64,000 nt of DNA from Periweissella cryptocerci. GTDB taxonomy: Bacteria > Bacillota > Bacilli > Lactobacillales > Lactobacillaceae. This document shows, piece after piece, positions 50,161 to 59,328 of the stretch (its first letter is position 1; the number at the start of each line of letters is the position of its first letter). Below the pieces are notes generated by a model. The model saw nothing but the letters and a program-made list of their open reading frames with translations. It was not told the DNA's origin and did no database searches. Both the position numbers and the translations under genes were made by a program. The stretch lies in NCBI RefSeq assembly GCF_004358325.1, contig NZ_CP037940.1, positions 310,001 through 374,000 on the forward strand, written 5' to 3'.

Positions 50161-50343
50161 TTATTGAATTTCTTTACCATTGGCTTTGCGTTCGGCCAAT
50201 TCAAGTTGTTGGAGTTCGCGTTTTAGGCCAGCTTCCATCATAATTCCAGAAAAACCTAATTTTGCGGGTTCAACTTGATGCATTTCAGTCAATTTGGCAT
50301 TAATTTCAGCCGTTCGTGCGGCGCGTTGTTCACTATCAGTCAT
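50161..50343 (-). CDS. Small helical protein, 60 residues
   Basis: MTDSEQRAARTAEINAKLTE opens a soluble, highly charged helical protein ending ERKANGKEIQ. GAGGAAA is its ribosome site. It begins 19 bases after the MFS-2 stop and is probably cotranscribed. No family is recognised. Confidence 0.7.
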   Translation of the reverse strand: MTDSEQRAARTAEINAKLTEMHQVEPAKLGFSGIMMEAGLKRELQQLELAERKANGKEIQ

Positions 50344-50362
50344 CGTAATTTTTCCTCTATGC

Positions 50363-51541
50363 CTACTTTACCATACGTGCGCCAATCACACTACCTAAGC
50401 CGATTACTAACATCAGCCCCGCTAAGAAACTAAATGGTGCCGTTAACACAGTTGAACCTAAGACGATTTCAATTCCACGTAAGAAAAATGGAGTGAGAAA
50501 TGAACCGATATTAAAGCCGACAATCATCATTGAAGCCGCAAATGCTTGGGCTTTTTTTGGTGCGTATTTTGGTAATGAATTGAAAATAAATGGAATGATT
50601 AATGAACCTGGAATTCCTGACAAGAAGAATCCGATGGTGAGCATCCCGAAATTTCCTGCAGAAAACGCTACCAGTAAATCAGCCAGCACAAAAATAATAA
50701 TTCCTAGGTAAAAAGTTCCTTTACCCAGATGTTTATTCACCCAGCCAAACAACATGCCGGCAATAATTCCTAAGATTGGCATCACGGCTAAAATATTCGA
50801 TGAGTTAAACTGGGTTCCCATAATTCCTGCGGTAATCTGAGGGAAACGAACATTCATCGCCACAATGTTACTCATCAAAATAATACAAAACGCAACAAAC
50901 AGCCAAACTAGTGGACTCGTCTTAGCTGGATAGTGGTGCGTATCCACGGGTGCACCTTGCATGATGTCTTTTGGATCTTCTTTTTGAAAATGATCAACGT
51001 CGGGAGCTTTCTTCCAGAACAAGAACAAGATTGGAAAAGCGATTAGATACACCGCAAAACTCATATGCCAACTGATCATCATCAGGAGCCCAGCAATAAT
51101 TGTCATCACCGCTTGACCAACTGGTTCTGCTGAACTACGGAAACCTAACATCGACGCCCGTGTGTTACCTGAATACAAAACTTGAATCATCGACACCGCT
51201 AATGAATTAAAAATCCCAAAACCAGCTCCTAACGCAACCCGGGAAACTAGTATTAACTCATAGTTGCTAACAAACATCGGTACAATCCCAGCCACCCCAA
51301 CTAACAACAGACCTAGTGCAACTGTGCGTTTGGTACCGATAACCCGCGCAATCGTTGCACTCAGTAGTACCATGATTACCACGGCAATTGATGAGATTGT
51401 CGTAATTAGCTCACTTTGCGTGGCTGATAAATGCATTGCCTTTTTCATCATTGGCAATGCTCCATTAACGGCATTAGCGCTCGTTAATAGCAGCGAAATT
51501 GAAAGTAACGCTAACTTCGCTGTCGTCTTATTTTCGTTCAT
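50363..51541 (-). CDS. MFS transporter, paralogue 2
   Basis: This 392-residue transporter is clearly duplicated with the gene at 48736: MNENKTTAKLALLSISLLLT versus MNKNKITAKLAILSISLLLT, then IGTKRTVALGLLLVG and RVALGAGFGIFNSLAVSMIQ. It has about 12 helices and probably exports or exchanges a small compound. The 60-residue gene follows in the same unit. No local regulator is encoded. Confidence 0.88.
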   Translation of the reverse strand: MNENKTTAKLALLSISLLLTSANAVNGALPMMKKAMHLSATQSELITTISSIAVVIMVLLSATIARVIGTKRTVALGLLLVGVAGIVPMFVSNYELILVSRVALGAGFGIFNSLAVSMIQVLYSGNTRASMLGFRSSAEPVGQAVMTIIAGLLMMISWHMSFAVYLIAFPILFLFWKKAPDVDHFQKEDPKDIMQGAPVDTHHYPAKTSPLVWLFVAFCIILMSNIVAMNVRFPQITAGIMGTQFNSSNILAVMPILGIIAGMLFGWVNKHLGKGTFYLGIIIFVLADLLVAFSAGNFGMLTIGFFLSGIPGSLIIPFIFNSLPKYAPKKAQAFAASMMIVGFNIGSFLTPFFLRGIEIVLGSTVLTAPFSFLAGLMLVIGLGSVIGARMVK

Positions 51542-51616
51542 TATTCAAACCCTCTTCTATATCCATAATCTATACATTGTACACTAAACAGCATTTATTA
51601 GCTTCATGCAAAACTC

Positions 51617-51662
51617 AAAAACTCGATTTCACCTTTTTCCATCAGGTAGAAATCGAGTTTTT
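51617..51662. terminator. Terminator between ogt and MFS-2
   Basis: AAAAACTCGATTTC pairs with GAAATCGAGTTTTT with an 18-base interior; on the minus strand it lies 34 bases past the ogt stop. Confidence 0.85.
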
Positions 51663-51695
51663 GTGAGTACCCCAGAGTTTGCCGGCGCCATGAAA

Positions 51696-52181
51696 TTAGG
51701 CGAACAAACTTAATTGTCGTGATTTTTGTTCATGTAATGCTAACCGTTTTTTGATGTCCAAGCCATATTCACTGTTACCAAAAAAACCAGTTAACTTGCC
51801 ATTAGCGCCCATAATCCGGTGGCACGGATAAACGAACGGCAACGGATTACGTTTGGCGGCTTGCCCGACCGCTTGTTGAGCTTTGGGTGAGCCAATTAGC
51901 GTGGCAATTTCTTTATACGTCCGGGTTTCGCCATATGGGATTGTCTGCATTGCTTGCCAAACTTGCTTCTGAAATGCCGTCCCATACGGAAATTCGGTGT
52001 TCAATTCGAAATGGTCACGTGCACCAGCCAAATATTCTGTCACCTGCATGGCAAACGCGTCACCACCAGGAAAGTGTGCTTGCCCACCAGTTAACTCTGT
52101 GAACGAAATCTGCGTAATCGTATCGTCAACACCAGCCACCCACACCGGACAAAATTCAGTTTCAATTCTCATTACGCTCAT
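51696..52181 (-). CDS. ogt: Methylated-DNA--protein-cysteine methyltransferase
   Basis: This 161-residue protein has PYGETRTYKEIATLIGSPKA and the active-site PCHRIM motif with the alkyl-accepting Cys, then GKLTGFFGNSEYGLDIKKRL. The length and lack of an N-terminal Ada domain fit Ogt. It repairs O6-alkylguanine by suicide transfer to Cys. GAGGAT lies 6 bases before the ATG. Confidence 0.93.
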   Translation of the reverse strand: MSVMRIETEFCPVWVAGVDDTITQISFTELTGGQAHFPGGDAFAMQVTEYLAGARDHFELNTEFPYGTAFQKQVWQAMQTIPYGETRTYKEIATLIGSPKAQQAVGQAAKRNPLPFVYPCHRIMGANGKLTGFFGNSEYGLDIKKRLALHEQKSRQLSLFA

Positions 52182-52605
52182 TCACTTATCCTCATTAACC
52201 AATATTTCTTAATATTATACCATATCTTGTAACATACAATTTCCATTAAACTTGCTTTTATATAGTTACACTACCCATGAACCCTGCAAATACTAGCATG
52301 GTTTTGTAAACTTCTTATTACTGATACAGTAAATTATTACCTGCAATCAAACAAATATTGCGCTCGCAAAATTATGAAAGTAATAAAATGCGTCATTTCC
52401 GTACATTCCTGCTGAACACAATTGTGAGTATCCACAATAAGATTATTCCCCTTCTGATGAACTGAATTATTCAAAAGAGCTGCAGAAGCCTTCATTTTAC
52501 ACATACTTTTAGTTCACAAGTATAATGAGAGTAAGGAAAGCGTTAAAGCGAATGCCTTATTAGGTACATACAATCCTAATAGCATTTAAAACATAAATAA
52601 CCAAA
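52182..52605. other. Intergenic, no gene recognised
   Basis: This 424-base gap lies before the IS30-like element and is AT-rich. An inverted pair TATTAGG/CCTAATA lies at about 52557-52582. Before the insertion it would have joined directly to the DNA at 53877, upstream of the 115-residue gene. Confidence 0.4.
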
Positions 52606-52614
52606 ATAAAATTG

Positions 52615-53876
52615 TTCGCGAATTTTATAATGAACTGCACCACCTGTAAAGCCTGACCAACAAAAAGGCCATGGAAGACCTATACTTAAAGTTCACAACA
52701 ACAAAAGTATAAGGAGAATCCATGACCCAAGCCAAGAGTACCACGAATTCAAATCCTAATCACGGTAAACATCTCACTCAAATTCAACGAGGTGAAATTT
52801 ACGTGTTCAAATCTCAAGGAATGTCCAATCGGCAAATTGCGTTAAAAATTGGCATCAATCACACAACTATCGGTCGCGAACTTTACCGTGGAATGACTAC
52901 ACAAAAGAAAATTGTGAATCAACATACGGTTTACACCGTGCAGTATTTTCCTGAGACGGGTCAAGCTGCTTATGAAGATAACCGGGCACAATCAGTATCA
53001 TATGGCTTAGATAGTTATTCACAGCTCTTCTGGCAGGAGTTAACGGTCGCGTTGAAGGCTAAACCACGCGTTGAGAGTGTGGATTCATTCGTTCATTTCT
53101 TCAAGACCCAACACCCAACTTTAAAGGCGCCTTGTAGGGAGACCGTTTACCGCTACATCGACTTAGGTGTACTCGAAGTGAAGAATATTGATTTACCGCA
53201 TAAATCAAGCCGCGTACTAAAAAAGAAGTTTCAAAGCCTAAAGGCACCAACACCAAAAATCTTGGTCGCAGCATTTCCACACGCCCAGAATCCATTCTTA
53301 ATCGTGAAGAATTTGGTCATTGGGAAGCTGATTTAGTTAAGGGTAAGAAAACCGCTGATCAACCAGCCTTATTAGTGATGACCGAACGTAAGACTAGGTT
53401 CGAATTACTTTTAAAGTTACCAAATTTCCTAGCTGACACTTGTATCGGTGGCATTACGGATTTGATTCATCGGGTTGGTTATGACTGCTTCAAAAGTATA
53501 TCATTCGATAATGGTGCTGAATTCAGTACGATGTCAGCCCTTGAGCACAACGATTTAAAGGTTTACTTCTGTCACGCATATAGTTCATGGGAACGTGGAT
53601 CAAACGAGAATCAGAACAAGCTCCTGCGGGAGTACATTCCTAAAGGACATTCGTTAGCGAACTACTCTGATGACGATATTCAATCGTTTGAAGAGGCACT
53701 GAGCAGTAAACATCGTAAACTTTTAGGATATACCTCAGCAGAAGAAATTTTTGAAGACAGCCTAGTCATACTGTAAAAATTTTCGGCAGGCGGGGCTTGT
53801 GTGTCACTTCGTTCCACCCTCGCCCCACAACTTTAAGTATTAGAAAAGTGGTGCAGTTGATTTGACAATTCGCGAA
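52615..53876 (+). mobile_element. IS30-like insertion sequence, probably inactive
   Basis: The terminal inverted repeats of about 28-30 bp begin TTCGCGAATT and share AACTGCACCAC at both ends. The element is flanked by a perfect 9-bp direct repeat ATAAAATTG (52606-52614 and 53877-53885). Its single transposase frame is broken by one base, so it is likely immobile unless helped. It separates the 115-residue gene from its original upstream DNA. Length is 1262 bp. Confidence 0.85.
52722..53776 (+). pseudogene. IS30-family transposase, frameshifted
   Basis: The first frame (52722-53336) has the IS30 N-terminal helix-turn-helix: LTQIQRGEIYVFKSQGMSNR, then IALKIGINHTTIGRELYRG. The DDE core continues in another frame: GRSISTRPESILNREEFGHWEADLVKGKK, FDNGAEFSTMSALEH and SSWERGSNENQNKLLREYIPKG, ending at 53776. 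The switch occurs at a run of five A at about 53257 (CCAAAAATC); six A would restore the frame, so one A was lost. The two parts are 53.2 kb and 53.3 kb onwards of one original ORF. Confidence 0.9.
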
Positions 53877-53947
53877 ATAAAATTGTTTATCAATAATTCA
53901 CAATTACGAACCACACCTAAATCACGCAAATTAAGGCGGTGAGTATC

Positions 53948-54295
53948 ATGCGTAAAGTAATCACAATTATCATAATTATTTTAGCTTTATGTAGTATCGG
54001 ACGCGCGATTAACGTAGCCAACCTGCATAGCACAATTAGCGTTGCTGAAGCTAAAACATTAGTAATTAAAAAAGTTGAAAAAAAGTACAAGGACAAGGAC
54101 GTTCAAGACGCCAAAATTGGCACTAGTTTTCTAGTTGGTAACGTCAAGACCTCATTTTGGGGATCGACATACACAATGGAATGGACTGTTAACGGTGTTA
54201 AGGATAGCAAAACCCAAGTAACTTGGGGTACAGGTGGTACTGCAAGCGTTGGGCGAAACAAAATTGTTAAGTTAGTCCAAAAATGGACGACGTGA
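53948..54295 (+). CDS. Membrane-anchored or secreted small protein, 115 residues
   Basis: The start at 53948 has AAGGCGG 8 bases upstream. MRKVITIIIIILALCSIGRA is a signal peptide or anchor, followed by SVAEAKTLVIKKVEKKYKDK and a beta-rich C-terminus with VKTSFWGSTYTMEWTVNG. The IS30-like element now lies 62 bases upstream, so its native promoter region may be displaced. No family is recognised. Confidence 0.7.
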   Translation: MRKVITIIIIILALCSIGRAINVANLHSTISVAEAKTLVIKKVEKKYKDKDVQDAKIGTSFLVGNVKTSFWGSTYTMEWTVNGVKDSKTQVTWGTGGTASVGRNKIVKLVQKWTT

Positions 54296-54336
54296 CAAAA
54301 TGCCCGAAACGTTAGTATTTTAACGGTATTACTATC

Positions 54337-54386
54337 AAAAAGGAAGTGAAACAAAGGGCAGTTGCCTTTTATCTCACTTCCTTTTT
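54337..54386. terminator. Bidirectional terminator
   Basis: AAAAAGGAAGTGA pairs with TCACTTCCTTTTT, with an inner GGCA/TGCC stem; it serves the 115-residue gene and the convergent C39-like gene. Confidence 0.88.
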
Positions 54387-54389
54387 ATT

Positions 54390-55244
54390 TTAGTAATTTG
54401 ATTTAATCATCTTGCCGTTAGCATCAACTGCTTTATAAGCAACTGCCTTGTACGTCCAAGCGACCTTCTTTTTATTTGACAAACCTTCTGTCAAAAACTT
54501 ACCATTTTGTTTTTGGTATGAATCAACCACGTGAATTGCTTGACCATACTTGAATGTGTTCTTGCTAGTCCCCTTCATGCTCAAAAGCGTCGTCGCATGA
54601 TTGGCAGCATCCGAATTACCAGTGGCACGAGTCATGATTACAATGAAGTAGCCTTTTTTGCGCCAAGCACTTAATTGCTTAGCGACTTTTTTACCTTTTT
54701 TAGCTGACTTACTGTAACCAAAGTACTTAGACGCAACTGGTGTAAATGATTCTTTGCCTTCAAGCACATCAACGTTTTTATTAGCTTTCTTCATCACTGA
54801 CTTAATCTTTGGCATTGAGATAGCCCGCGTGTAGCCGTTATAACCTAGTGATTGCTGGTTGTTGCTAACGTTTTTACGTGGGCCTTTACCCGTTTGTACT
54901 TGCCATAAAGCAACTGCATAGTTTTGAGCATCTTGTTGCGTTTGAATCACGCCACTCAACCGCATTGCGTTGGCTAAAGCATTTTCAGTACAACCCACGG
55001 CTGAAAAATCATGCACGTAGCTATCACGCTTAGCTTGCTTTGGAATCGCAAAGTTGTACACTTTACCATCAACTTTAAGGTTATTGTTCCATTTTGCACC
55101 AGTTAGAAATTGTGCTGAAAAAGCCATTGGTTCGGCGGTTGTGCTTGGTGTTGTCGTTGCTGCACTAGCAACAATTGGCGCCAAGCTACCTATTGCAATT
55201 ACGACTGTTGCGATTAACGCACTTAATTTATGATTTTTTTTCAT
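54390..55244 (-). CDS. Secreted C39-like peptidase-fold protein
   Basis: This is a 284-residue protein. The signal peptide is KKNHKLSALIATVVIAIGSL with cleavage near SAATT. The mature part has a C39/papain-like core: DFSAVGCTENALANAMRLSG, where the Cys after VG is the likely nucleophile, KKGYFIVIMTRATG, and a His in ANHATTLLSMKG as the probable base. The fold resembles YvpB-like C39 peptidases of Gram-positive surfaces. A Lys-rich patch (KSAKKGKKVAKQL) may bind the wall. The substrate is unknown. Confidence 0.82.
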   Translation of the reverse strand: MKKNHKLSALIATVVIAIGSLAPIVASAATTTPSTTAEPMAFSAQFLTGAKWNNNLKVDGKVYNFAIPKQAKRDSYVHDFSAVGCTENALANAMRLSGVIQTQQDAQNYAVALWQVQTGKGPRKNVSNNQQSLGYNGYTRAISMPKIKSVMKKANKNVDVLEGKESFTPVASKYFGYSKSAKKGKKVAKQLSAWRKKGYFIVIMTRATGNSDAANHATTLLSMKGTSKNTFKYGQAIHVVDSYQKQNGKFLTEGLSNKKKVAWTYKAVAYKAVDANGKMIKSNY

Positions 55245-55419
55245 GTCTACTCCTATGTGTTTTTAATATATCTAGTATGACAAACCAATACAACAACAGG
55301 GCAACAGCACAGTTACGGTTTGGTAACAGGATTATTTCTAAAACAAATTGGGGTAATATGAACCTCCCCTGCATGCCGATACATCGGTTAGTAGCTATGG
55401 TGGACCTAGTGATACACCA

Positions 55420-55465
55420 AAAAAGCCATCCTAATGTAACTAACTACATCTGGATGGCTTCTACT
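55420..55465 (-). terminator. Terminator of the SPFH/NfeD unit
   Basis: AAAAGCCATCC and GGATGGCTT enclose about 20 bases; on the minus strand the arm ends in CTTTTTTGG, 14 bases after the stop at 55479. Confidence 0.8.
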
Positions 55466-55478
55466 TACTATTTAATTA

Positions 55479-56351
55479 CTAATCTTTTTTACTCTTTAAC
55501 AATTCACCAACGGCTGGTAATGAGCCAAGCGAATCGATTGACGTACTTGGTAAGACCACCGTATTAGTCATTGAATTGGCTAATTCACGGAAGGCTTCAA
55601 TATTTTGGGCAGCCAAGTATTTTTCATCAACACCAACCAAGGCATTGTTTTCCTTTTGCACACGGTAGGCTTCGGCATCTGCTTTGGCCCGGGTCGCATT
55701 AGCTTGGGCTTCCGCAGTAGCGACCAAGGCATCATTCTTAGCCTTAGTCGTCAACTCGATTGAACGGGCTTCCCCTTCGGCCTTTGCAATCGCTGCTTCA
55801 CGTTCCCGCGTTGCGTTGATTTGCTTGTTCATTGATTCTTGAATTGCTGGTGTTGGTTGAATTGTGTCGATATTAATACGATCAACATTAACCCCATAAG
55901 CATCAGTAATTGAATCAAGTTCCTTTGATAATTGGGCATTGATACTTTCTGTCCCGTTCAAAACATCATTCAAATCCATTGTTCCGATAATACCACGCAA
56001 GTGTGCCCGTGATTGTTGAATCATTGACTCAACTGAATCCGCATTCTCAAAAACAAATTTGTATTCGTCAGTCACATGGTAGTTCAATGACAATGACACA
56101 ATAACTTCGGCGTTATCTTTTGAAATAACTGATTGTTCTTTCAACTTGATTGGCATTTGCGCCAAATCAACCCGATCAACGGTCGAAATAAATGGAATGA
56201 CAAAGTTCATCCCCGCAGGAATCTTACGAGAATACTTACCTAAAACCGAAACCATTCCCACTTGATTTTGTGGGATAATCCGGATTCCTGTAAATAATCC
56301 AATCAATACCAGAGCGATAATAATAACTAAAACGATAACTAAAATAACCAT
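55479..56351 (-). CDS. SPFH-domain (stomatin/QmcA-like) membrane protein
   Basis: This 290-residue protein has an N-terminal helix (4-22) then the SPFH domain: RIIPQNQVGMVSVLGKYSRK, FVIPFISTVDRVDLAQMPIKL and IISLSLNYHVTDEYKFVFEN-type strand, RAHLRGIIGTMDLNDVLNG. A coiled Ala/Glu region EREAAIAKAEGEARSIEL and AEAQANATRAKADAEAYRVQ follows. It is the stomatin/HflK/QmcA group that scaffolds functional membrane microdomains. It lies 3 bases after a small NfeD-like gene, the usual partner. Confidence 0.92.
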   Translation of the reverse strand: MVILVIVLVIIIALVLIGLFTGIRIIPQNQVGMVSVLGKYSRKIPAGMNFVIPFISTVDRVDLAQMPIKLKEQSVISKDNAEVIVSLSLNYHVTDEYKFVFENADSVESMIQQSRAHLRGIIGTMDLNDVLNGTESINAQLSKELDSITDAYGVNVDRINIDTIQPTPAIQESMNKQINATREREAAIAKAEGEARSIELTTKAKNDALVATAEAQANATRAKADAEAYRVQKENNALVGVDEKYLAAQNIEAFRELANSMTNTVVLPSTSIDSLGSLPAVGELLKSKKD

Positions 56352-56354
56352 ACT

Positions 56355-56561
56355 TTAAATTCCCCCATCAATATTTATTAATTGCAATACATTACCAGCA
56401 ACGTTGGCAATCACGACCTTAGTATCTGGCAGCAACGGTGTGTCGTCAATATTTACAAACCGATAATAAATTCCGTTAAAACGAACTTGATCATTTGCCA
56501 GTTCGTTTGCAGTTATTACAAACTCTTCGCCAACTAATCGTTTATCAAAATTGTCACTCAA
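56355..56561 (-). CDS. Short NfeD-like OB-fold protein
   Basis: A TTG at 56561 has GAGGTG 6 bases upstream and is the most credible start, giving 68 residues; upstream ATGs lack ribosome sites or overlap this one. The sequence FDKRLVGEEFVITANELAND then GIYYRFVNIDDTPLLPDTKVV matches the C-terminal OB-fold of NfeD proteins, but it lacks the membrane and protease parts. It precedes an SPFH gene by 3 bases, as in NfeD-stomatin operons. Confidence 0.78.
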   Translation of the reverse strand: MSDNFDKRLVGEEFVITANELANDQVRFNGIYYRFVNIDDTPLLPDTKVVIANVAGNVLQLINIDGGI

Positions 56562-56855
56562 CGCCATCACCTCATTACTTGTACTAATCTTACTATGCCG
56601 TAACGCTATTGTCATTTATTGTAACACATTTGCAATTATCATACGATTATTTCTAATTTATTTTTCTGGTGCGATGCGCAGATACTACTTGCCTTAATTT
56701 CGTCCCTGAAGTAACTAATTATTTTATAATGCCAAGCGATTTATATTCACCAAACAGCTTCCAGTCTACAAAACCAAGTGTCATTTCACAAATTCTTCAA
56801 CATAGTTCGTTAAAGTAAAAATTGTTAATATTTACATGAAATGGAGATTAGATTA

Positions 56856-59171
56856 TTGAATCAAGAAACGAAACACCATTATAAAATGTACAAACGGGGT
56901 AAACAGTGGATTTATGCCAGCTTGGCCACAGTTACCTTACTGAGTGGTTTGGGTGCAACACCCAGTATTTTGGCCGCAGAGGTAACGGATTCGACAACGG
57001 AGCCCTCGACTAGCGTGCTAGATACAGATAGTCAGGTGCCTTCAAATGAGGATGCTGCACCCGAACTTCCAGTCATTACTGCACCAGATGCGTTACCAGC
57101 GGTTGACCTACATGCTGTGACAGTGCCAGACAAAGTTACAGCTAAAGCGCCAAATCAGGCACCAACGAAAAAAGTTGCCGCTTCAACGAATACGTCGACC
57201 GCAAAAGTTACCAACTCCAAAACAGATGCTAAACAAACCGTTGTGCCTGAAGAAAAAAAAGTATCTACTACAAAGGCTAAAGCACCACGTGATGGGGTTG
57301 CCCATACTTTTACAATAGGTGATTTAAATATGGCTACACTTCCATTTCAACCTGGTTATAACGCATTCCAAGGATTTTCCGATAATTTCATAAATAACTA
57401 CTACCCAACTTGGGATGGTGCGCTTAATTTTCCTGCCGGAGTGGGCTTAGAAACTGTTGGTCACGTAAATTCAGGTGCATGGGATGGGACTAAGGGTCGT
57501 CCTCAAAACAGAATAACCAGCGTTGACTTCAGTACTTTAGTTGGTTTGAGTTACTTCAGTCCCAACGTATTTGGGGATCATCCTTCATCACTTAACCATA
57601 TTACGGTCCCTAAATTGCCCAATCTAACCGCTGCTAGTATTTATGCCGGTGCTTTCATAGACGTTGCACCGGGTGGAATCGTCACACCAAAAACAGCTGA
57701 TGCCGTCGCAACCGCACAATTGTTTGTTGATAACATCAACAATGGTAATAACTTCACTGGTGTCAATCGGTGGAACATCAGCGGTTCAATGACTTATAAA
57801 TATGTGGATGAAAACAATACTGAAATTGCCACGGCGGTTACTGAAGATGGACTCCTTGGCGATTCTTATACTGCCCCTGCTACACCATCTGTACCAGGCT
57901 ATGGTAATCCCCAACTGGCAGCTGGTTCATCAGCAACTGGCAATCTAACTGGCGGACCACAAGAAACAACTTACCAATATCAAACCAAAACCAAACCGTT
58001 TACGATTAGTTATGTCGATATCCACGGTCAAACGATTTCAAATCCACTGACCACTAGCGGTGTCATTGACGACATTACCGTTGCTGATCCGTACATTAGC
58101 GACGCATTTGATTTACCACAAGAAACAATCACCGATGATCCAGACTTAGCAAATTACGTGTACAAAGAATTACAACGTAGCACGGATGATGGTGGCTGGG
58201 AATCGATTATGCCTGCTAATTTACCAGCGACGTATGCCGAAAACGATGGTCACAACTATCGCTTTGTGTATTCTGAATTAAGTACCGTGACGCAAATGTA
58301 TCTCGATGAAGCTGGTAACCAAATTCAAGTGGACAGCGACCACCGCACAATTCGTGATGAAAACGGCACGGCGTATGATTACACATTTGCCGCAGATACC
58401 GATGATTTTTATGCTAACGGTGCCCCTAAATTAACTGGCTACGATGAACCAGAGCTTACGGCAAATTCAGCACCAGTAACTGGTAACATTGTTTACACTG
58501 AGCAAAAAATTGTCATTTATCAGTACAAGACGATTGCTAAGCCCGGCATGATTTATCGCGTTGATACCAACGGTCAAGAAATTGCGGATCCCGAACCGAT
58601 TGCCGGACATATTACCGATTCCTTGACATTGCGGTCCGCCGTCGATGGTTATACTCTCAAAGAACTCTACTTCGGTGACACTGCTGCCACTACTAAATCG
58701 CGGAAAGTTCCAACCCTCAATTGGCAACGGAACGACGCGTTAGCCGACACGACATTTTCACTTGGCACTAACGCTGGTCACAGTTACAAGTTAGTGTACG
58801 CCAAGAATACGCCTGGCAATAACAGTGATAAAACAAATACTGGTGATATCACGCCACCTGCTAAAACAGAAACACCAAATGATAATAATGGCACGACCCC
58901 ACCACCAGTTAGTGATGGTGGCGGTAGCACGGCTACTGCTCAAACCGGTAAGCCATCAAAGAAGCCGACACCATCAGCGCTGCCAGCTTCTGGTGGCAAT
59001 AACAGCAACCCGAACACCACTAGCACCACCAGTGCTCCCAAAACTGCGGAGAAACACACCACGCTTCCTAAATCTGGGAAAATTACTAATTATGTAATTA
59101 CGGTCCTCGGTATGCTGGTACTCGTTGGCGCATTCGGGATGGCTTGGTTTAATAAGAAACGTAAGTCATAA
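56856..59171 (+). CDS. Wall-anchored adhesin with KxYKxGKxW signal and MucBP-like repeats
   Basis: This is a 771-residue protein, probably starting at TTG 56856 with GGAG 9 bases upstream. The signal is HHYKMYKRGKQWIYASLATV, the KxYKxGKxW type associated with accessory SecA2 secretion in lactic acid bacteria. A disordered Pro/Thr/Ala region leads to a leucine-rich/beta N-domain (about 150-300), then MucBP-like repeats: GSMTYKYVDENNTEIAT, TISYVDIHGQTISN, TQMYLDEAGNQIQVD and MIYRVDTNGQEIADPEP. A Ser/Thr/Pro-rich stalk ends in LPKSG, a hydrophobic stretch and KKRKS, a sortase anchor. It likely binds host mucin or other surfaces. Confidence 0.9.
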   Translation: MNQETKHHYKMYKRGKQWIYASLATVTLLSGLGATPSILAAEVTDSTTEPSTSVLDTDSQVPSNEDAAPELPVITAPDALPAVDLHAVTVPDKVTAKAPNQAPTKKVAASTNTSTAKVTNSKTDAKQTVVPEEKKVSTTKAKAPRDGVAHTFTIGDLNMATLPFQPGYNAFQGFSDNFINNYYPTWDGALNFPAGVGLETVGHVNSGAWDGTKGRPQNRITSVDFSTLVGLSYFSPNVFGDHPSSLNHITVPKLPNLTAASIYAGAFIDVAPGGIVTPKTADAVATAQLFVDNINNGNNFTGVNRWNISGSMTYKYVDENNTEIATAVTEDGLLGDSYTAPATPSVPGYGNPQLAAGSSATGNLTGGPQETTYQYQTKTKPFTISYVDIHGQTISNPLTTSGVIDDITVADPYISDAFDLPQETITDDPDLANYVYKELQRSTDDGGWESIMPANLPATYAENDGHNYRFVYSELSTVTQMYLDEAGNQIQVDSDHRTIRDENGTAYDYTFAADTDDFYANGAPKLTGYDEPELTANSAPVTGNIVYTEQKIVIYQYKTIAKPGMIYRVDTNGQEIADPEPIAGHITDSLTLRSAVDGYTLKELYFGDTAATTKSRKVPTLNWQRNDALADTTFSLGTNAGHSYKLVYAKNTPGNNSDKTNTGDITPPAKTETPNDNNGTTPPPVSDGGGSTATAQTGKPSKKPTPSALPASGGNNSNPNTTSTTSAPKTAEKHTTLPKSGKITNYVITVLGMLVLVGAFGMAWFNKKRKS

Positions 59172-59210
59172 ATTCGTAACGAACTCAAATAATATAGGCC
59201 AATCACTACA

Positions 59211-59262
59211 AAAAGACCACTTGAAATTCCTTGTACTAATAGGATTTCAAGTGGTCTTTATT
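59211..59262. terminator. Bidirectional terminator
   Basis: AAAAAGACCACTTGAAAT pairs with ATTTCAAGTGGTCTTT; it lies between the adhesin and the convergent metalloprotease gene. Confidence 0.9.
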
Positions 59263-59328
59263 TTCATTAGTATAATCCCATTGCTACATTGCTTCCCCTG
59301 TAATTACTACCAAGATCCCAATTATTTA

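Noticed and set aside
53240..53270. Programmed -1 frameshift in the IS30-type transposase
   Set aside because: The A5 run in CCA-AAA-ATC is not a good slippery heptamer, and IS30 relatives normally have one frame; a lost A is simpler.
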